This document shows, piece by piece, positions 1 to 9,104 of a DNA stretch of 62,477 nt. The stretch spans positions 1 to 62,477 of the forward strand of contig JAKBCS010000008.1 of the NCBI GenBank assembly GCA_021807595.1, given 5' to 3'. The stretch comes from Planctomycetota bacterium. GTDB taxonomy: Bacteria > Planctomycetota > Planctomycetia > Gemmatales > Gemmataceae. The notes under the pieces were generated by a model. The model saw only the letters and a list, made by a program, of their open reading frames with translations. It did not search any database and was not told where the DNA came from. Positions within the stretch are counted from its first letter, which is position 1. Every line of letters starts with the position of its first letter. Position numbers and translations under genes: made by a program.

Positions 1-884
1 TCGGGATTGAGCTTGGCGTCGCGCAGCGCCAACTCCATCGCCTTGGAAGCTCCCGCGCCGCAAGGGTGCGGCTGGGTGATGTGGTAGGCATCGGCGGTGC
101 TGCCGCAGCCGATCACCTCGGCGTATAACGTCGCGCCGCGGCGACGGGCGCGTTCCATCTCTTCCAGAACAACGATGCCCGCGCCTTCGCTGAGAACAAA
201 GCCGTCGCGGTCCTTGTCAAAGGGCCGGCTGGCACGCGGCGGATCGTCGTTGCGCATCGACAGGGCGCGAGCGGAGGTGAAACCGCCAATGCCCATTGGA
301 GTGATGGCGGACTCGGAGCCTCCGGCCAGCATCACATCGGCGTAGCCCCATTGGATGGCGCGAAGGGCGTCGCCGACGGCGTGGGCGGCAGAAGCGCAAG
401 CGGTCGAGACGGCCGTGTTGGGTCCGGACAAGCCGAACTCAATGGACACGTTACCCGCCGCCGCGTTGGGAATCATCTTGGGAATAACGAACGGACTGAT
501 GCGGCTTGGCCCGGCGTCCTTGTAGCGACCGTGCTGTTCCTCGAATTCGTTCAGTCCGCCAATGCCGCTGCCGACGATGACGCCGCAGCGATACGGGTCT
601 TCCTTGCTGAAGTCGATGCCGCTATCCCGGACTGCCGAGTGCGAAGCCACCAAAGCGAACTGTGCGAAACGGTCGAGTCGATGCGCTTTTTTCTTTTCCA
701 CCTGCGGTTCGGGGCTGAAGTTCTTCACCTCGCCGCCGAAGTGGACTTTGAAAGCGGACGTGTCGAACTGCTCGACAATTCCGACACCGCTCTTGCCCGC
801 CAACAGCGCGGACCACAAGCCCGGTAGATCGGAACACAGCGAGTTGACCGTGCCCATGCCCGTAATGACGACGCGCCGGGTCAT
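1..884 (-). CDS. fabF: 3-oxoacyl-ACP synthase II, partial (3' end outside window)
   Basis: Condensing enzyme of fatty-acid elongation: it joins malonyl-ACP to a growing acyl-ACP. About 294 N-terminal residues are present and the C-terminus runs off the left edge. The protein starts [16 protein letters not shown], the typical KAS II opening. The nucleophile lies in [14 protein letters not shown] and a glycine-rich GSGIGGL is seen earlier. The first active-site His appears near the edge in DAYHITQPH, while the second His and the C-terminal loop are missing. The ATG overlaps the acpP stop as ATGA, so the two are translationally coupled. The acpP-fabF pairing is the standard neighbourhood and supports the call. 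Only the truncation by the window is unusual. Confidence 0.95.
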   Translation of the reverse strand, partial: MTRRVVITGMGTVNSLCSDLPGLWSALLAGKSGVGIVEQFDTSAFKVHFGGEVKNFSPEPQVEKKKAHRLDRFAQFALVASHSAVRDSGIDFSKEDPYRCGVIVGSGIGGLNEFEEQHGRYKDAGPSRISPFVIPKMIPNAAAGNVSIEFGLSGPNTAVSTACASAAHAVGDALRAIQWGYADVMLAGGSESAITPMGIGGFTSARALSMRNDDPPRASRPFDKDRDGFVLSEGAGIVVLEEMERARRRGATLYAEVIGCGSTADAYHITQPHPCGAGASKAMELALRDAKLNP

Positions 885-1123
885 TTCTTGGCTTGCTCCC
901 GCTCGATATAGTCGATGGCCTCGCCGACGGTTTTGATTTTCTCCGCTTGATCGTCGGGGATGGTAATGTCGAACTCTTCTTCCAGTTCCATGACCAATTC
1001 CACGATGTCGAGCGAATCGGCGCCGAGGTCTTCGTGAAATGAGGTTTGTCGCGTGACTTGTTCCTTATTCACGCCCAGATTCTCTCCGACAATGTCGATC
1101 ACACGTTCTTCAACGGAAGCCAC
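881..1123 (-). CDS. acpP: Acyl carrier protein
   Basis: Eighty-residue acyl carrier protein that carries fatty-acid intermediates on a phosphopantetheine arm. The attachment serine is in [10 protein letters not shown], followed by the acidic helix MELEEEF, as in housekeeping ACPs. I chose the GTG at 1121-1123 because a strong GGGAGG lies just upstream on the minus strand and the protein then begins (M)ASVEERV, the usual ACP start. A longer frame to 1258 adds a basic N-terminus unlike any ACP. The stop overlaps the fabF start (ATGA). A second, divergent ACP occurs at 26739-26975, so this copy is most likely the fatty-acid one. Confidence 0.95.
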   Translation of the reverse strand: MASVEERVIDIVGENLGVNKEQVTRQTSFHEDLGADSLDIVELVMELEEEFDITIPDDQAEKIKTVGEAIDYIEREQAKK

Positions 1124-1777
1124 GGTGGGGGACCTCCCAAATGCAGTCGTTTCCGGAACCCCGTGGACGCGAATGCTCGAAGTCGTTCGCTTTTTCGATC
1201 CGACCCGCTCACGTCGGCGTCTTTGGGTTATGTACCACAGCGCACTCGCGCCGGGCAAGGGGTAATCGTCGAATGCTCGGCATTCCGAGACACGTTCGTT
1301 TGAGGCACCCCTTGCTCCACCCGCGTCACGCTGCCGCCGCGCACAATGCGGCGGTCGTAAAATGAATAACTACAGACAACTAGAGAAAAGGGAAAGGCCA
1401 ACTCGATAGGGGAGAGCGATTTGCCGGTACGAGACGGTCTGAGACGGTTCGCGACTATTCCCCACCCGACGGGATGCCGATGGTCGAAGCGGCCTGATTT
1501 AGTAAAGAGTTCCGACAAAGTGTGAGAAAATGTTCGAGATGGCCCACAAGAAAAAAAATGGTCTTCCCCATCGGGCAAAAGGGTAGCCTACTCGATAGAC
1601 ATGGCCGAGCGCGTGGTCCATCCCTTTCGAGAACGCACAAAGCGCCGCGAGACTTTTCGCCTCCAGTCATTGCGACTACCACGATCTATCATTCGGCGCG
1701 CGCGAACGGCAACCGTCGAGACCTATCCTTTGTTGGCTCGATGACCGCCAGGAGTGCCTATGGAGTAAAAAATGAAG
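1124..1777. other. Gene-free stretch upstream of acpP
   Basis: About 650 bases between acpP and tRNA-Gly. The open frames here are short, rich in Arg/Ser/Pro and resemble no family I know. I see no convincing RNA fold. It should contain the acpP-fabF promoter, but no pair of -35/-10 boxes stood out. Confidence 0.5.
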
Positions 1778-1850
<73 letters not shown>

Positions 1851-1932
1851 CGAAAGATTCGCACAAATCGAATTATAGACGCGCTCCGCTCACTTTCAAG
1901 GGTGAAAAACAAATACCGCCGCAAATCGATCG

Positions 1933-2346
1933 CTACTTCTCGACCACAGAATCGAAGACGCGCACTTTCTTCCAGTTGTCCTTGTTCTCGTCGATGAATT
2001 GCTTGTGACGTTTGTCGTCTTGGTACTTGTCGTGCGCGGCTTTGTCCGCAAAGACGACATGGAGCGCGACATCGAAATCGCGGTCGTTGACTTCGCGGTT
2101 CAGGTCCTCGGCCAGCGTGCCGGCGGCGAAGAATACTTCGCCGGGATGATCGGTCAAGTATTTCTTGCAGGCGTCCACAAGCTTTTGCTTGTTCGCAGCC
2201 GAGTGGTCCTTGAGCGCGAAATAGACGTTATGAGCCAACATGGTCCGCTTCCCCTCCGCCTTCTTTTCGGCGTCGCGCCCGCGCACCGCGGCAAACGATG
2301 CGATGGTGAGAGCGAGGGCGACGCCGCATACGAGTAATTTCCGCAT
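1933..2346 (-). CDS. Exported Dabb-domain (stress-responsive alpha/beta barrel) protein
   Basis: A 137-residue protein. Residues 1-24 form a signal peptide (MRKLLVCGVALALTIASFAA). The mature part has the Dabb ferredoxin-like pattern: an early HNVYFALKD strand, then KKYLTDHPGEVFFAAG, then FDVALHVVFADKAAHDKYQDDKRHKQFI. Dabb proteins form small dimeric barrels, and most have no proven reaction. GGGGAG lies just upstream of the ATG. It stands alone between two tRNA genes on the same strand. The family call is good, but the function is unknown. Confidence 0.8.
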   Translation of the reverse strand: MRKLLVCGVALALTIASFAAVRGRDAEKKAEGKRTMLAHNVYFALKDHSAANKQKLVDACKKYLTDHPGEVFFAAGTLAEDLNREVNDRDFDVALHVVFADKAAHDKYQDDKRHKQFIDENKDNWKKVRVFDSVVEK

Positions 2347-2420
2347 GATTCACTCCCCGGGATGTAGAACGTCACCTGTTGTAGCAGGCGGCTTCTCATC
2401 GTCAAGTGACGATCGATAAA

Positions 2421-2506
2421 TGCTGGAGGAGGGACTCGAACCCTCACGGGACTTTCGCCCCTTCGGATTTTAAGTCCGATGCGTCTGCCGATTCCGCCAC
2501 TCCAGC
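2421..2506 (-). tRNA. tRNA-Leu (anticodon UAA)
   Basis: Minus-strand 86-nt class II tRNA. The acceptor GCTGGAG pairs with CTCCAGC and the discriminator is A. The anticodon stem TCGGA/TCCGA encloses CTTAAAA (anticodon TAA). A long variable arm (GGGGCGAAAGTCCC) and the T arm GAGGGTTCGAGTCCC follow. CCA is not encoded. Confidence 0.97.
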
Positions 2507-2545
2507 ATGGCCTTTACTGTATCGTTGGACGCTTCCGCAGGCAAC

Positions 2546-3367
2546 TCAGTCGCGCAGGCCGACTTGCTGCATCAGACGATCGGTCGCTTCATATGCCTCG
2601 CGCACCCATTCGACGATGCGCTCCGGCTCAGGCGAGTATTCCAACTCGATGCTGATGACCCCGTCGATGGCCAATTCCTTGATCTCGCGCAGATACGGAA
2701 GGAAATCGACCGCACCGCGACCGGGAGGGAGGTCGCCGTGAACCTTGCCGTCGCAATCGCTGAGATGAACGTGGGCTGCCAGGCCGCGAAGCTGGCGCAG
2801 TTCCTCCGGCGCGACTCCCGACAGTTGCAGGTGCGAAATGTCGATGTTTGCGCGAACGGCGGGATGGTTCACCTCTCGAAGGAAGCGCACCATCGACTCG
2901 ACATTGCGGACTAGCGAGAGACGGAAAGGCTCTAATTCCAAGGCGATCTGAAGATCGAGATCGGCGGCGTACTTGCCCAGCTCGCGGACGTTGCGGACGG
3001 CGGTTTGCCATTGCTCTGCCGGGGGGATAACCTGGCGTTCCCAGATGTATTCGCCGAGAACGAGCAAGACGTTCTTGGCCTCGTATTCGTAGGCGAGATC
3101 GAGATAACGACGGCAGCGTTCGAGATGAAAGCGCTGCACGCTGGGGTTGAAGTCGATGAGACCAACGGCGACGCAGGCGATGCTAATAATCGGTAGACCG
3201 GCGCGCTGGCATTCGTGGCGAATCCGTCGGCGTTCGCGGGGATCGAGATCGAGCGGATCGGCAAAGATGTCGATGGTATCGAAGCCGATTTCCTTGGTCG
3301 CATGGATGCCGAATGTCGTGTCGCGTCCCGCCTGCGCCCACGCCGAGTTGATGAGTCCGAGTTTCAA
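2546..3367 (-). CDS. Sugar phosphate isomerase/epimerase family TIM barrel
   Basis: A 273-residue protein of the xylose-isomerase-like / AP-endonuclease-2 superfamily. Barrel strands with metal-ligand acidic and His residues are visible in ALELEPF, ANIDISHLQLSG, HVHLSDCDGKVHGDLPPGRGAVDF and VISIELEY. This fits a divalent-metal isomerase or epimerase acting on a sugar or inositol derivative. No signal peptide is seen. The start is a TTG at 3365-3367 with GGAG eight bases upstream. A nearby in-phase-looking ATG upstream runs straight into a stop and was discarded. Substrate cannot be named from sequence, and the neighbours are unrelated. Confidence 0.8.
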   Translation of the reverse strand: MKLGLINSAWAQAGRDTTFGIHATKEIGFDTIDIFADPLDLDPRERRRIRHECQRAGLPIISIACVAVGLIDFNPSVQRFHLERCRRYLDLAYEYEAKNVLLVLGEYIWERQVIPPAEQWQTAVRNVRELGKYAADLDLQIALELEPFRLSLVRNVESMVRFLREVNHPAVRANIDISHLQLSGVAPEELRQLRGLAAHVHLSDCDGKVHGDLPPGRGAVDFLPYLREIKELAIDGVISIELEYSPEPERIVEWVREAYEATDRLMQQVGLRD

Positions 3368-3548
3368 GGTGACGACTCCATTGGGAGGGTTGACGAACGT
3401 TCTCTGGACAGAGTATCAAGATCGAAGAAGTGGGCACACGCCTCTTTCCGCCTTTGCCGCCGCTCTGGATAATGCTCTAATAGGTCGTTCGCGAAAATGC
3501 GGACGACGAACGAAGACGCACGCAAGAATGTCGAGGAGTCTCCCTATC

Positions 3549-4559
3549 GTGTCCGTGGGCGAAGTCTGGATCTATCTGGGTTTTTTTGTGACGCTGGTGG
3601 CGGCAGGTCTGGGGCTGCCCGCACCGGAGGAGTTGGTAATAAGCGGCGCGGGCGTACTGGCGGGTCAGCTGCCGTCCGATCCGGATGTTCGCGACGTACC
3701 GGCCGCCTACCCCAATCCTGCCGATGTTGCAGGTCTGCTGGCGTTCGATCCGCAAACGGGATCGGTCGGCGGCCTGCCTTGGGCTGCTTTCGTCTACTCG
3801 GGCGCGCCGCACGAGTTGGAACCGCAAGATGTCGCCGCCCTATTGGCCTTCGATCCTCAAGCCGGCTCCGTGGCCGCCCTGCCTTGGGGCGCGTTGGCCC
3901 GCGCCTCGCCGCCCGTTGAAACGCAGATCGAACTTCCTCCCGACCGGATTCGCGTTCGGTGGTGGATTCTGTTGCCAGTGTGTATTGCCGGCGTCGTCTT
4001 CAGCGACATCGTCCTCTACACAGTCGGTCGTCGTCTCGGCGGTTGGCTCTTTGAACGTCCGTGGATGACGCGCATTCTCCCCATCGAAAAACGGAAACGA
4101 ACCGAAGAGAACTTTCATCGCTACGGTGTCAGCATACTCATCATCGGTAGGCTGGTACCTGGCATTCGCGCGCCCTTGTTCCTCACCGCCGGGTCGATGC
4201 GTCTGCCCTTGCCTCGTTTTTTGGTCGCCGATGGACTCGGCGCGGTCGTTGGCAATAGTCTATTCTTCTTCTTGGGATTTTGGCTGGGCAAGTCGATTGA
4301 ATCGTTGGTGGGGCAGGCCGAGGAGAAACTGAAGCCTATTTTAATCGTCGTGGTGGTCGGATTGTTGGTGGCCCTGTCGTTGTGGCTTTTCCTACGCCAT
4401 CCCGTGTCCGTGGGCGACCCGCAAGAAGTGCCGCTGATCGGCTCGCAAGTGGCCTCGCACATCGATCAAGCGGACGCTTCCGCGAAAGCCGAAGGCAGGG
4501 ATTCGCCCAATCTGAAAGAGATGCCTCAATCGGAGCGCATGACCCCGCCCCATTCGTAG
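3549..4559 (+). CDS. DedA-family membrane protein with a repeated insert
   Basis: About 336 residues. The first DedA half is clear: a hydrophobic segment, then GLGLPAPEELVISGAG. The second half has the family's DIVLYTVGRRLGG, then RYGVSILIIGRLVPGIRAP, then GNSLFFFLGFWLG, and a last membrane helix near VVVVGLLVALSLWLFL. DedA proteins are inner-membrane proteins, some of which act as lipid flippases. Between the halves sits an unusual insert of roughly 85 residues holding two copies of a 23-residue motif (separate entry). I placed the start at GTG 3549, ten bases after AGGAG. An ATG at 3528 and longer upstream frames are alternatives without DedA similarity. It is convergent with the next gene, with 14 bases between stops. 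Confidence 0.85.
   Translation: MSVGEVWIYLGFFVTLVAAGLGLPAPEELVISGAGVLAGQLPSDPDVRDVPAAYPNPADVAGLLAFDPQTGSVGGLPWAAFVYSGAPHELEPQDVAALLAFDPQAGSVAALPWGALARASPPVETQIELPPDRIRVRWWILLPVCIAGVVFSDIVLYTVGRRLGGWLFERPWMTRILPIEKRKRTEENFHRYGVSILIIGRLVPGIRAPLFLTAGSMRLPLPRFLVADGLGAVVGNSLFFFLGFWLGKSIESLVGQAEEKLKPILIVVVVGLLVALSLWLFLRHPVSVGDPQEVPLIGSQVASHIDQADASAKAEGRDSPNLKEMPQSERMTPPHS
3723..3896 (+). repeat. Two in-frame 23-residue repeats inside the DedA gene
   Basis: Copies at 3723-3791 and 3828-3896 (period 105 bases, 35 residues). Both read DVA-LLAFDPQ-GSV--LPW, and 17 of 23 residues agree. They fall between the two conserved DedA halves, in a stretch that is Pro/Ala rich and probably not membrane embedded. 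Confidence 0.85.
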
Positions 4560-4573
4560 AGTGGCGGGCATCG

Positions 4574-6004
4574 TCATTTCCCCGATCCCACGCGGCCATC
4601 GTCGTGCAGGTGGTTCAGATAGCGTCGAAAATCCGCCTCGAACGTTGCCACCGACTGTCCGGTCAAGGCGGCGAACGCCTCTACCGGATCGGTCCCACGC
4701 TTCAGCTGGCGCACATAGTCATCGAGCGCCGGAGTGCCGAGCAGTTTGCGGTCGAAGGTGAGATAGAAGGCCAATCCCCACGATGCGAGATAATAGCGAT
4801 CCGAAATTTGCTTGTCGCGGTCGTGAGCCACCTGAAACTGTTTGGGTCCAGATCGAAGCAGATCGACAAGCGACGGCCAATTCTCTTTGCCGAGCGCTTG
4901 CCGAACGGCTTGCAAGCGCTCTTTGTCGGCGTGTCCGATGCGCAGCTCTCCCACCTCGAACACGGCCGTCTCGAAGATTTGCGCCAGCCCTTCGTTCAGC
5001 CAACGGGGCAGCTCCCCGTCGCGCGACGGATACACGAAGTTGAGCAGATAAGCGTGGAACGCTTCGTGGAACAAGCGCTGAAACAGCCGATGGTGAGCGC
5101 GCGCGAAAGTTTCCCGATTGCGCGCATCGGCCGCCTGAATGCTGCGTCGCTGTTCGGACAAGGCCGCTTTTAACTCGGTGGGAATTTCGCCTTTGTACGC
5201 CTTGCGCAAGTCCGCCTCGCACTCGTCTACCTTGGCGCGCAGCTTGACGTGATCGCGGTGGATGCGCTCGATCTCCTCGCTCATCTGCCGCCAATCGAAA
5301 GCGCTGACGATTTGATTCTTTGCTGGATCGAAGAAGGCGGGATTGAGAAAAGTAACTCCTTGACCGCGCGCCAGCTGTCGATAATCGTCCAACGATTGCG
5401 GTAGTAGAACGCGCGTGGGTCGGCCCTTGGCGCGCGGCGGCAAACTGCGAAAGTAGGCGGCGTAGACTTGTTCCAACTGCATGGCCGCCACGGTTACCAC
5501 GCGGCGCGGCGCGTTGGATTCTAACTCAAAATACGTCGAACGATAAGCCAGTGCCTTGCTCTTGCCGTCGCCCCGCCAGACCATTTCGTGCAGCTTGATT
5601 TTGTCGGCACCCGGCACGACCGATTTCTCGGAGGCCAGTGCTTTCAACGGATCGGGGAGTTGGCGATGCTCTTCCCGCAGGCCGAGAAAGCGCCGTCGCA
5701 AGATCTCGTGTTCGAGATCGGGCAGCATTTCGACGCGATCGACCTCGGCTCGGGGAAGCGTTATCCGATAAAAAATCGTTGGCCGGCCCGGATTGCGAAC
5801 GATGCACCACATCCGCACGTCGCCCCCATCCAGCGCCTCGACCAGACCGCGATAGGGATCTCCCTTTTTCCGATGGACGACATCGTATCTCCAGTCGTCG
5901 CCGCCGGGCGCGCCATCGGCGGCCCTAAGCGCGACCGGCGAGGTCGGCGTGCAGTCGAGACAAGCGCTAACGATCAGAAGTAGGAACGGAACGGTATGCT
6001 TCAT
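4574..6004 (-). CDS. Secreted gluzincin-like protein (DUF1570 type)
   Basis: A 476-residue exported protein. The N-terminus MKHTVPFLLLIVSAC looks like a lipoprotein signal with Cys15 in a VSAC lipobox. A metallopeptidase-like core follows: HEAFHAYLL (HExxH at about residue 313) and downstream LNEGLAQIFE, whose Glu would be the third zinc ligand. Around it are helical regions typical of the DUF1570 / peptidase-MA-like proteins common in planctomycetes. Proteolysis has rarely been shown in this group, so activity is inferred. I chose the ATG at 6002-6004 because it starts the signal peptide. A frame extending to 6070 lacks one. Confidence 0.75.
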   Translation of the reverse strand: MKHTVPFLLLIVSACLDCTPTSPVALRAADGAPGGDDWRYDVVHRKKGDPYRGLVEALDGGDVRMWCIVRNPGRPTIFYRITLPRAEVDRVEMLPDLEHEILRRRFLGLREEHRQLPDPLKALASEKSVVPGADKIKLHEMVWRGDGKSKALAYRSTYFELESNAPRRVVTVAAMQLEQVYAAYFRSLPPRAKGRPTRVLLPQSLDDYRQLARGQGVTFLNPAFFDPAKNQIVSAFDWRQMSEEIERIHRDHVKLRAKVDECEADLRKAYKGEIPTELKAALSEQRRSIQAADARNRETFARAHHRLFQRLFHEAFHAYLLNFVYPSRDGELPRWLNEGLAQIFETAVFEVGELRIGHADKERLQAVRQALGKENWPSLVDLLRSGPKQFQVAHDRDKQISDRYYLASWGLAFYLTFDRKLLGTPALDDYVRQLKRGTDPVEAFAALTGQSVATFEADFRRYLNHLHDDGRVGSGK

Positions 6005-6283
6005 GGCGCGGATCGGCCTCCTCGATCCAAAGATAATCGCCTTCGCTGTACTATATCGGCTGAGAGGCAATCCGAGAAGCCCGTCTCCCCCTGTAAAGCC
6101 ACTTGCGTCGTTCGACGATTCCCGTCTCTCGCCACGACCGAGTCAGGGTCACAATCGGGTTCGTAATATCTTCCCGAAATCAATGTTTTGGTAAGGTACT
6201 CCTCGTCGACGATGCCAACGCCTCACAACGCAAACGGCTCGCTAGCGCATCCTCAACCGGGAACCGTTCGTCCTGGAAAACGA
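6005..6283. other. Intergenic stretch, no gene seen
   Basis: Leader and promoter region of the minus-strand gluzincin-like gene. Only short frames without family resemblance are found. It ends at the hairpin terminator of the next minus-strand gene. Confidence 0.5.
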
Positions 6284-6309
6284 CAACGCCACCCGTTGGG
6301 GTGGCGTTG
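6274..6309 (-). terminator. Rho-independent terminator of the small Cys protein gene
   Basis: An 11-bp perfect stem (CAACGCCACCC at 6284-6294 and its complement at 6299-6309) with a 4-base loop. On the minus strand it is followed by TCGTTTTCC. It lies about 35 bases after the stop of the gene at 6343-6657. Confidence 0.75.
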
Positions 6310-6342
6310 CTGAATCGAATCGTCGAAGTCGTTGTCGGCCGG

Positions 6343-6657
6343 TTACTTCGCGTATTCGACCTTGCTGACCTTAATCACACTTTTGCCGTCTTTGGTCGTG
6401 ACGGAGCCGGTCACGCTTCCTTCCTTGGCCTTCTTGCAGGTATCCGCGTGATATTTCTTGTTGCTGGCCACGTCAAACCAGTACAGTTTGTCCTTGACCT
6501 TAATGACCGTATGGCACTTCGCGGATTCACCCAGGTCGCACTTGGCGCAGGTGATCGTTCCCTTGAGCTTCTCTTCCTTCTTGTCCTCCGCTTTCGCCAA
6601 CGCCAAGAAGCTCAATACCACCACCAAGCTGACGCCCACCTTTAACACTGCCTTCAT
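6343..6657 (-). CDS. Small exported Cys-containing protein (resembles DUF6370)
   Basis: A 104-residue protein with a signal peptide (MKAVLKVGVSLVVVLSFLALAKA) and a mature domain containing CAKCDLGESAKCHTV and, further on, KKYHADTCKK. The CxxC plus two later Cys and a His suggest metal binding or disulfides. Short planctomycete proteins of similar pattern are common, and I recall DUF6370, but I cannot confirm the assignment. I used the ATG at 6655-6657, preceded by GGGAGG. The frame also permits an earlier Met at 6681 that would spoil the signal peptide. It is a single-gene unit with its own terminator. Confidence 0.65.
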   Translation of the reverse strand: MKAVLKVGVSLVVVLSFLALAKAEDKKEEKLKGTITCAKCDLGESAKCHTVIKVKDKLYWFDVASNKKYHADTCKKAKEGSVTGSVTTKDGKSVIKVSKVEYAK

Positions 6658-6882
6658 TGCCGAACCTCCCTTTACCAACACCTCGAGTTATGGAACAACG
6701 CTTACTCAGTCACGGTTTGGGGCTTAGCTAGTCTACTCAATTCTGAACCGAGAGCAAACCGCGACCTCTGGAGATGCAGACGAATATAAACCGGCGATCT
6801 ATTCAAATCAATGTTCTTCTTTTGTCTCCGATAGTGAGATCGTGAGGGAGTGTCCTCCTCGCTCGTTTGCCCGACCCAGCCA

Positions 6883-6910
6883 TTGACACACTTCCGTTAC
6901 GCTTTAGAAT
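6883..6910 (+). promoter_or_regulatory. Sigma70-type promoter of the arginine block
   Basis: TTGACA at 6883-6888 and TAGAAT at 6905-6910 with a 16-base spacer. Transcription would start near 6917, leaving a leader of about 60 bases before argB. The rest of the 6658-6975 gap shows no gene and no obvious ARG-box-like palindrome. Confidence 0.7.
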
Positions 6911-6975
6911 GTTCTTTTCCCATACGCCCTTCTCATTACCCTTGTTTTACCTAGGGGAGTGGTAATACGACCGTG

Positions 6976-7866
6976 ATGGACGATGCCATCCGCAAAGCCG
7001 AAGCACTCATTGAAGCGCGCAACTACATCAGGATGTTCCGCGATCGGCTCACCGTTATCAAGCTCGGCGGTAGCGCCATGGAGGATGCCGGCGCGCTCGA
7101 GGCGACGCTGCAAGATGTCGTCTTCATGGAGACGGTTGGGATGCGCCCCATCCTCGTTCACGGTGGTGGTAAGCCCATCGACCGAGCGATGGCCCGCTCG
7201 GGTCTGCAACCGCGCAAGATTCAGGGACGGCGCTACACGGACGAAGCCACTCTCGCCATCGTCGTCGATGTCTTGCTCCGCGAAATCAACGAAGACATCG
7301 TCCGTGCCATTCGTCGTTTGCGAGGTCGAGCGGTTGGATTGCACTCCGGCTCATTGCAATGTCTCTTCGGCGAACGCCTGACTTTGCCGGGTTCGGAGGG
7401 CAAGCCCATCGACCTCGGTTTCGTCGGTCGCGTCACCCGCGTCGATGGCTCGCTCATCGAGTCGTTTTGCGCGGGCGGAGTGGTGCCGGTCATTCCCTCG
7501 GTGGCATTGGACGCGGCGATGGATCGACAAGCGGGTTGGTTGAACGTCAACGCCGACACCGCCGCCGCCGCCGTCGCCGCAGCCCTCCGCGCCGAAAAGC
7601 TCGTCTTCCTCACCGATACGCCGGGCATTCTGATGGATCGCAACAAGCCCGATTCGCTGTTGCCCAGCCTCGACGCGGCCCGTTGCCGCCAACTGATCGA
7701 AACTCGCGTCATCGACGAGGGAATGATTCCGAAAGTGGAAGCATGTCTCGACAGCCTTCGCTCCGGCGTTCGTAAGACTCACATGATCGATGGCCGCCTG
7801 CGTCATTCCCTCTTGTTGGAGATTTACACCGACCGAGGTGTCGGCACGGAGATTACCCTCAATTAG
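6976..7866 (+). CDS. argB: Acetylglutamate kinase
   Basis: A 296-residue enzyme of arginine synthesis that phosphorylates N-acetylglutamate. Amino-acid-kinase signatures are present: VIKLGGSAM with Lys29, LVHGGGKPID, the substrate-site region GWLNVNADTAAAAVA, then LVFLTDTPGIL and GMIPKVEACL. The N-terminal helix (residues 1-22) resembles the extension of the arginine-sensitive hexameric form, so feedback inhibition is plausible but unproven. The ATG at 6976 follows GGGGAG, and a GTG one codon earlier is an equal alternative. It is first in an argB-argD-argF-rph run. Confidence 0.96.
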   Translation: MDDAIRKAEALIEARNYIRMFRDRLTVIKLGGSAMEDAGALEATLQDVVFMETVGMRPILVHGGGKPIDRAMARSGLQPRKIQGRRYTDEATLAIVVDVLLREINEDIVRAIRRLRGRAVGLHSGSLQCLFGERLTLPGSEGKPIDLGFVGRVTRVDGSLIESFCAGGVVPVIPSVALDAAMDRQAGWLNVNADTAAAAVAAALRAEKLVFLTDTPGILMDRNKPDSLLPSLDAARCRQLIETRVIDEGMIPKVEACLDSLRSGVRKTHMIDGRLRHSLLLEIYTDRGVGTEITLN

Positions 7867-7917
7867 TTCAGCCGTGCCCCAATGGGAGCGCGGCGTTCTT
7901 CGCACCCTGTTACCCCC

Positions 7918-9102
7918 ATGAAACAAGCCACTCTCGAACAGTTTCAGCGTTACGTTATTCCCAATTACACGCGCTACCCCGTGTGTTTGGTGCGCGGCGA
8001 GGGTTCGTCGGTATGGGACGACGAGGGCAATCGCTATCTCGATTTTTTCCCCGGCTGGGGTTGCGATCTGCTCGGCCACTGTCCGCCGCGTGTGGTCCGA
8101 GCCGTGCAAGAGCAAGTGGCCCAACTCATCCATGTACCCAATACTTGGTACATGGAAGCGCAGGGACGCTTGGCCGAGGCGCTGAGCGAACGCACCGGCT
8201 GGGGAGGGCAATGCTTCTTCTGCAACAGCGGTACCGAGGCGAACGAGGCGGCCATCAAGATCGCCCGCCTGCACGGCAAACCGGGACGTTACAAGATCGT
8301 CAGTATGCTCGATAGCTTCCACGGCCGCACCCTGGGAGCGCTGAGCGCCACCGGTCAGCCCAAGTACCATAAGGGACTCGAACCGCTGCTGGCCGGTTTC
8401 AACTACGCTCCCTACGGCGATCTCGACGCGGCGGCGAAGCTCATCGACGGGGAAACGTGCGCCGTGATGGTCGAACCGATTCAGGGAGAGGGCGGCATCA
8501 ATCTCCCGCCTCCGGGGTATCTGCAAGGTTTACGCGAGTTGTGCGACCGCCATAATCTGTTGTTGATTTTCGACGAAGTGCAAGCGGGCATGGGGCGCAC
8601 GGGACGTTGGTTTGCCGCGCAACATTGGGATGTGCAACCGGACGTGATGACCTTGGCCAAGGCTTTGGCCGGAGGCGTGGCGGCGGGCGCGTTGATCGCT
8701 CGCCCAGAAGCGGCGGAGAAACTGCGGCCAGGTACTCATGCCGCCACTTTTGGAGGCAATCCGTTGGCCTGTGTTGCCGCCTTGGCCACCATCGAAACCA
8801 TTGAAGCCGAGGGGTTACTCCAACGCGCCGAGCAATTGGGCGCGTATTTCCAACAGCGATTCGATGCGTTTCGTCCGCGCTGCCCACTCCTCCGAGAGGT
8901 GCGCGTCAAAGGCATTATGATCGGCTTGGAACTAGCGGTGGATGGCGCGCCGGTCGTCGAAGCGTGTCTGAAGCGGCGCTTGCTCCTGAACTGCACGCAT
9001 ACCACGGTTCTGCGGCTGCTGCCGGCTCTCACGCTCAGCGACGCCGAGCGCGACGAAGGCTGTGACATTCTGGAAGACGTTTTAGCGAGCATTACGGTGT
9101 AA
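7918..9102 (+). CDS. argD: Acetylornithine aminotransferase
   Basis: A 394-residue PLP enzyme of class III that converts N-acetylglutamate semialdehyde to N-acetylornithine. Features: FFCNSGTEANEAAIKIAR, LDSFHGRTLGALSATG, VEPIQGEGGIN, the cofactor Asp in LLIFDEVQAGMGRTG, and the PLP lysine in TLAKALAGGV. The ATG at 7918 gives the standard N-terminus, and a frame from 7882 adds 12 residues not expected. argF begins two bases after its stop. Neighbours argB and argF separate it from succinylornithine or GABA transaminases. Confidence 0.95.
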   Translation: MKQATLEQFQRYVIPNYTRYPVCLVRGEGSSVWDDEGNRYLDFFPGWGCDLLGHCPPRVVRAVQEQVAQLIHVPNTWYMEAQGRLAEALSERTGWGGQCFFCNSGTEANEAAIKIARLHGKPGRYKIVSMLDSFHGRTLGALSATGQPKYHKGLEPLLAGFNYAPYGDLDAAAKLIDGETCAVMVEPIQGEGGINLPPPGYLQGLRELCDRHNLLLIFDEVQAGMGRTGRWFAAQHWDVQPDVMTLAKALAGGVAAGALIARPEAAEKLRPGTHAATFGGNPLACVAALATIETIEAEGLLQRAEQLGAYFQQRFDAFRPRCPLLREVRVKGIMIGLELAVDGAPVVEACLKRRLLLNCTHTTVLRLLPALTLSDAERDEGCDILEDVLASITV

Positions 9103-9104
9103 CC

